From Streptomyces sp. CB02400 (GTDB lineage: Bacteria; Actinomycetota; Actinomycetes; Streptomycetales; Streptomycetaceae), in NCBI RefSeq assembly GCF_001905725.1, contig NZ_LIWB01000004.1, positions 434,001-498,000 of the forward strand: a stretch of 64,000 nt of DNA, given 5' to 3'. This document shows, piece by piece, positions 61,027-64,000 of the stretch (its first letter is position 1; each line of letters starts with the position of its first letter). The notes below the pieces were generated by a model. That model was not told the DNA's origin and did no database searches. It saw nothing but the letters and a program-made list of their open reading frames with translations. A program made the position numbers and the translations under genes.

Positions 61027-61803
61027 ATGGCCACCGCCGTACCGCCCGCCGCGTCCCGTATCGCCGTCGTCACGGGTGCGAGCAGCGGAATCGGCGCCGC
61101 CACGGCCCGCCGCCTCGCCGAAGCCGGCTACCGCGTCGTCCTCACCGCCCGCCGCAAGGACCGCATCGAGGCACTCGCCGAGGAGATCACCACCGCCGGC
61201 CACGCGGCCACGGCCTACCCCCTCGACGTCACCGACCGCGCCGCCGTCGACGAGTTCGCCACCGCCTTCAAGACCGTCGGCGTCCTCGTCAACAACGCCG
61301 GCGGCGCGCTCGGCGCCGACCCCGTCGCCACCGGCGACCCGGACCAGTGGCGCACGATGTACGAGACGAACGTCCTCGGCACCCTCAACCTCACCCAGGC
61401 CCTGCTCCCCAAGCTGGACGCCAGCGGCGACGGCACGGTCGTCGTCGTGTCCTCCACCGCCGGCCACGCCACCTACGAGGGCGGCGCGGGCTACGTCGCC
61501 GCCAAGCACGGCGCCCACGTCCTCGCCGAGACCCTCCGCCTGGAGATCGTCGGCCGCCCGGTGCGCGTCATCGAGATCGCGCCCGGCATGGTCAGGACCG
61601 ACGAGTTCGCCCTCACCCGCTTCGGCGGCGACGCGGAGAAGGCCGCCAAGGTCTACCAGGGCGTCGCCGACCCCCTCACCGCGGACGACGTCGCCGACAC
61701 CATCGCCTGGGCGGTCACCCGCCCGCCCCACGTCAACATCGACCTGCTGGTCGTCCGCCCCCGCGCCCAGGCCTCCAACACCAAGGTCCACCGGGAGCCC
61801 TGA
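61027..61803 (+). CDS. short-chain dehydrogenase/reductase (NADP-dependent)
   Basis: The 258-aa SDR has TGASSGIG, NNAG, catalytic S-YVAAK (GAGYVAAKHG) and a C-terminal substrate segment common to serine 3-dehydrogenase/YdfG-like enzymes. ARRKD after beta2 indicates NADPH. Its stop overlaps the next small gene (TGATG), so the two are translated together. Confidence 0.92.
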   Translation: MATAVPPAASRIAVVTGASSGIGAATARRLAEAGYRVVLTARRKDRIEALAEEITTAGHAATAYPLDVTDRAAVDEFATAFKTVGVLVNNAGGALGADPVATGDPDQWRTMYETNVLGTLNLTQALLPKLDASGDGTVVVVSSTAGHATYEGGAGYVAAKHGAHVLAETLRLEIVGRPVRVIEIAPGMVRTDEFALTRFGGDAEKAAKVYQGVADPLTADDVADTIAWAVTRPPHVNIDLLVVRPRAQASNTKVHREP

Positions 61804-61946
61804 TGCCCGACGACGAGACCGAACAGCGCCGCCTGGCCCTGGAGAAGAAACGCGAACGCTACGTCTGGTACTACCTCGGCTACTTCCTCTTCGGCATCCA
61901 CATCGTCGCCTTCGTCATGATCTACGCGGTGACCCACGCGAAGTAA
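61803..61946 (+). CDS. 47-aa single-pass membrane protein (DUF6126-like)
   Basis: The ATG at 61803 overlaps the SDR stop. The product has a charged N-terminus (DDETEQRRLALEKKRERY) and one hydrophobic helix (VWYYLGYFLFGIHIVAFVMIYAV). It resembles the small DUF6126 proteins of streptomycetes. Function unknown; coupling to the SDR suggests an anchor for it. The 3' end overlaps the antisense phosphotransferase fragment. Confidence 0.7.
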   Translation: MPDDETEQRRLALEKKRERYVWYYLGYFLFGIHIVAFVMIYAVTHAK

Positions 61947-62211
61947 CCCGAACCGGAAACGGATCACGGCCGTCCACAGGCTCCGGCCCCGCCAGCACCT
62001 CCGGACACGGGAAGCCGGCTCGGCGCATACGGCGTCGCACCTCCAGGCAGCCGACCAGCCGTTCCTCGAACGGCCTCGTCTTGACGACGACTTCGCGACC
62101 GTCCGCCAGCCGCAGCCCCACGACCGTGGACAGGTGCGCGCGTTCGAAGAGCGTCTCGACGGGCGACGATCCCAGCCACTCGCCACACCACGCAGAGAGT
62201 TCCCCCACCAC
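61915..62211 (-). pseudogene. aminoglycoside phosphotransferase-like gene, N-terminal fragment
   Basis: Starting at GTG 62211, the frame encodes WLGSSPVETLFERAHLSTVVGLRLADGREVVVKTR and GCLEVRRRMRRAGFPCPEVLAGP, the N-lobe of APH-family kinases, including the VVVK Lys. After GPEPVDGRDP the homology stops and the frame ends at 61915. The catalytic HGD loop and C-lobe, about 150 residues, are missing, so the gene is a 3'-truncated remnant. The truncation point abuts the 61803 gene, hinting at a deletion or insertion junction near 61947. Confidence 0.65.
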
Positions 62212-62415
62212 AAGAACCCCCTGTTCTCGACATCACCGCATCCGGACAGGGACGGTTGACCATCAACTTCATTAGCCCACGGGGGTGAAAGACATCGATA
62301 ACACGACCGAGACATGAACACCCGACCTAGGCTCGCCATTAAGTCAACAGAACGGCACTCGACCGGGATTCCCGTCCCGGCCGAGCGCCTCACCATCAGG
62401 AAGGCACAACTTCCC
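62212..62415. other. AT-richer intergenic stretch upstream of the LAGLIDADG gene
   Basis: The 204 nt (for example CATCAACTTCATTAG and GATAACACGACC) are clearly less GC-rich than the rest and contain the promoter region of the 62416 gene. No confident -10/-35 pair was assigned; AGGAAGG at 62398-62404 is the likely ribosome site. Confidence 0.45.
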
Positions 62416-63087
62416 ATGGCTGAACAGGACTTTAGCGCGCCCGCCCGGCGTTTCATGGATCTCGAAGACCCCGAGTACGCCTACATGTTCGGCTTCCTCC
62501 AGGCCGACGGGCACCTCCACCAAGGCACAGGACAGAAGGGATGCCTCTCGGTCGAAATCAGCGCCCGGGACGCCCACATCCTCCACGAGTTCCAGCGGCT
62601 GACCCCGTACTACAGCTCCATCAGGGAGCGGATCCGCGCCACCAACTTCGCCAAACAGCACCGCTCGGCCATCTGGACGGTGCGCTCGCTCGAAGCCCGC
62701 ACCATCGTCAACGAACTCGGCATTCCGTACGGAAAGAAATCACTGCTCATCCGGCCACCCCTCGTCGACTTCCGCCGCCGCGACTACCTCCGGGGAATCA
62801 TCGACGCCGACGGTTCGCTCGGCTGGACGGCCGAGGGCCTCCCGTACCTCTCCCTGACGTCGGCCAGCACCGGCCTCACCGAATACATGTGCCACTACGC
62901 GAAGAAGGTCACGGGCGCGGAACGCGTCCCCCGCCGCAACACCCGTGACCAGGTCTACGTCCTCACCTACTTCAAGGAGCACGCACAGCGGCTCGCCGAA
63001 CACCTCTACTACCCCGGTAGCCTCGCCCTGGACCACAAAAGGCCAACGCCGCATCGATCCAGACCTGGATCCGCCCCGCGGACATGA
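62416..63087 (+). CDS. LAGLIDADG-type homing-endonuclease-like protein
   Basis: ATG 62416 gives 223 aa; an upstream frame to 62314 lacks a ribosome site. Two LAGLIDADG-type helices are visible, AYMFGFLQADGHL and DYLRGIIDADGSL, each with the acidic residue that binds metal. It is therefore a two-motif monomeric enzyme, freestanding rather than inside an intein or intron, and could cut DNA or act as a DNA-binding regulator (WhiA-like LAGLIDADG proteins are known). The downstream 55-aa gene overlaps its stop by ATGA. Confidence 0.85.
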   Translation: MAEQDFSAPARRFMDLEDPEYAYMFGFLQADGHLHQGTGQKGCLSVEISARDAHILHEFQRLTPYYSSIRERIRATNFAKQHRSAIWTVRSLEARTIVNELGIPYGKKSLLIRPPLVDFRRRDYLRGIIDADGSLGWTAEGLPYLSLTSASTGLTEYMCHYAKKVTGAERVPRRNTRDQVYVLTYFKEHAQRLAEHLYYPGSLALDHKRPTPHRSRPGSAPRT

Positions 63088-63251
63088 AAATCGCACCGCC
63101 CCGCCGCCGATGGACCCCGACGGACGACCGCGAACTGCTCCGGCTCGATGATCCCGCGGCCGCGGCCGTCGCCCTCGACCGCACCCAGCAAAGTTGCTCC
63201 ATGCGCCTGTGGCGACTCCGCACCGGCCAGGTCGCGATGCCTGCCAACTGA
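63084..63251 (+). CDS. 55-aa Myb/SANT-like DNA-binding protein, coupled to LAGLIDADG gene
   Basis: The ATG at 63084 overlaps the preceding TGA. The short product MKIAPPRRRWTPTDDRELLRLDD followed by AAAVALDRTQQSCSMRLWRLR has the helix arrangement and W/L pattern of small Myb/SANT (HTH) motifs found beside or within homing endonucleases. It likely gives DNA-binding specificity to, or competes with, its partner. Because it is so short and terminates normally, conservation should be checked, but the overlap and composition argue for a real gene. Confidence 0.55.
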   Translation: MKIAPPRRRWTPTDDRELLRLDDPAAAAVALDRTQQSCSMRLWRLRTGQVAMPAN

Positions 63252-63293
63252 CGCAAGGACCAGGGGCGCCGCCACCCCGGCGCCCCCAGCCCG

Positions 63294-64000
63294 TCAACCC
63301 TTCACGCAGATGACCTGCTTGAGCTTGGCGACGACCTCCACAAGGTCCGCCTGCTGCTCGATCACCTTCTCGATCGGCTTGTACGCACCCGGGATCTCAT
63401 CCACGACACCGGAGTCCTTACGGCACTCCACACCCCGCGTCTGCTCCTCCAGGTCCCGCGTCGAGAAGCGCTTCTTCGCCGCGTTCCGGCTCATCCTCCG
63501 GCCGGCGCCGTGCGAGGCCGAGTTGAACGAGGCCGCGTTCCCGAGGCCCTTCACGATGTACGAACCGGTGCCCATCGAGCCGGGAATGATCCCGAACTCC
63601 CCGGATCCGGCCCGGATCGCGCCCTTACGGGTCACGAGCAGGTCCATCCCCTCGTACCGCTCCTCCGCCACGTAGTTGTGGTGGCACGAGATCACCGGCT
63701 CGAAGGTCACCTTCGCCTTCCGGAACTCCTTGCGGACGACCTCCTGGAAGAGCGCCATCATGATCGCGCGGTTGTACTTCGCGTACTCCTGCGCCCAGAA
63801 GAGGTCATTGCGGTACGCCGCCATCTGCGGGGTGTCCGCGACGAAGACGGCGAGGTCCCGGTCGATCAGCCCTTGGTTGTGCGGCAGCTTCTGCGCCACA
63901 CCGATGTGATGCTCAGCGAGCTCCTTACCGATGTTGCGGGACCCGGAGTGCAGCATCAGCCACACCTCCCCCTGCATATCTATGCATACTTCTGCAAAAT
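63294..64000 (-). CDS. rtcB: RtcB-type RNA-splicing ligase, C-terminal part
   Basis: The frame is open to the window edge, so the N-terminus lies beyond 64000. RtcB joins 2',3'-cyclic-phosphate/5'-OH RNA ends with GTP. Motifs include MLHSGSRNIG, HHNYVAEERY (Mn ligands), GSMGTGSYIVKG and SHGAGRRMSRN, whose His is the guanylylated residue. The stop is at 63294-63296. The edge codons (TTT GCA GAA GTA TGC ATA GAT ATG) encode FAEVCIDM and are AT-ending, unlike the rest, although the protein match is continuous. The gene converges on the 63084 gene. Confidence 0.92.
   Translation of the reverse strand, partial: FAEVCIDMQGEVWLMLHSGSRNIGKELAEHHIGVAQKLPHNQGLIDRDLAVFVADTPQMAAYRNDLFWAQEYAKYNRAIMMALFQEVVRKEFRKAKVTFEPVISCHHNYVAEERYEGMDLLVTRKGAIRAGSGEFGIIPGSMGTGSYIVKGLGNAASFNSASHGAGRRMSRNAAKKRFSTRDLEEQTRGVECRKDSGVVDEIPGAYKPIEKVIEQQADLVEVVAKLKQVICVKG
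63973..63986. repeat. 14-bp palindrome TGCATA-TC-TATGCA inside rtcB
   Basis: A perfect 6-bp inverted repeat with a 2-nt centre lies in the AT-rich 3' edge of the window. It is inside the coding sequence of rtcB and unusual in this composition. Confidence 0.8.

Noticed and set aside
63293..63300. tRNA or rRNA genes anywhere in the window
   Set aside because: No cloverleaf or conserved rRNA segment was recognised by reading; a dedicated tRNA scan would settle this.
62416..64000. intein or intron in rtcB housing the LAGLIDADG gene
   Set aside because: The LAGLIDADG gene is on the opposite strand and lies outside the rtcB frame, which continues without interruption to its own stop.

Overview
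The base composition (very GC-rich, third codon positions almost all G or C), GTG/TTG starts, purine-rich Shine-Dalgarno sites, isolated TTA codons and the gene families all point to a Streptomyces or close relative. The window looks like chromosomal accessory/arm DNA rather than a plasmid or phage: no replication, conjugation or phage-structure genes, no rRNA, tRNA or CRISPR were seen.

Layout. (1) 1-5767: a copper-handling island: DUF305 end, DUF4396 membrane protein, cytosolic four-helix Cys-rich copper store, CopA ATPase, CopZ chaperone and a secreted/anchored His-rich protein. CsoR-type palindromes lie in the promoters, but no csoR gene is present. Remnants of a TetR regulator and an MFS pump sit inside it. 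(2) 5872-12793: three tandem Ser/Thr kinases with PQQ-type beta-propellers; the middle one has lost its catalytic residues. (3) 12891-21834: a GAF/PucR regulator, a methyltransferase paired with a degenerate transketolase half, a LuxR-type regulator divergent from a 60-aa TTA-containing peptide gene, a sugar nucleotidyltransferase, an NmrA-type oxidoreductase and a domesticated IS701-type transposase that also carries a TTA codon. (4) 21831-40695: the core of the window, one long same-strand series. It combines GlgE-pathway alpha-glucan enzymes (maltokinase, GlgX, GlgE, GlgB), an EthD/DJ-1/ThDP-enzyme/DJ-1/AGE-fold gene set of unknown substrate, a complete partner-switching set (two STAS proteins, RsbW-type kinase, SpoIIE-type phosphatase), a ParA-like ATPase and an RCK_C/antiporter pair. 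GlgM lies apart at 53133-54326. (5) 41180-52897: a secreted beta-propeller protein, then a 13-gene leftward cluster of small-molecule enzymes (benzoylformate-decarboxylase-like enzyme, cupin, alcohol dehydrogenase, SDRs, SnoaL/NTF2 folds, muconolactone-isomerase-like protein, MFS pump, ankyrin protein, LtrA). (6) 53133-61946: GlgM, an M20 peptidase, an MprAB-like two-component system, an FMN reductase/LLM oxygenase pair with a MarR regulator, YnfA, an SDR and a tiny membrane protein. (7) 61947-64000: an aminoglycoside-phosphotransferase-like gene fragment, a LAGLIDADG protein coupled to a 55-aa Myb/SANT-like protein, and a partial rtcB whose last bases are strikingly AT-rich.

How it fits together. 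The central block reads as a stress/differentiation module. Alpha-glucan made by GlgM and GlgE and trimmed by GlgX would be controlled, or co-expressed, with a partner-switch circuit and a cation/proton antiporter of the c-di-AMP-responsive type, which suggests turgor or osmotic control. The ThDP/DJ-1/AGE set in the same series is the best candidate for an undescribed pathway. A roughly 110-bp dispersed repeat with a hairpin occurs three times, each copy 17-35 nt after a stop codon and in the same polarity as the gene it follows.
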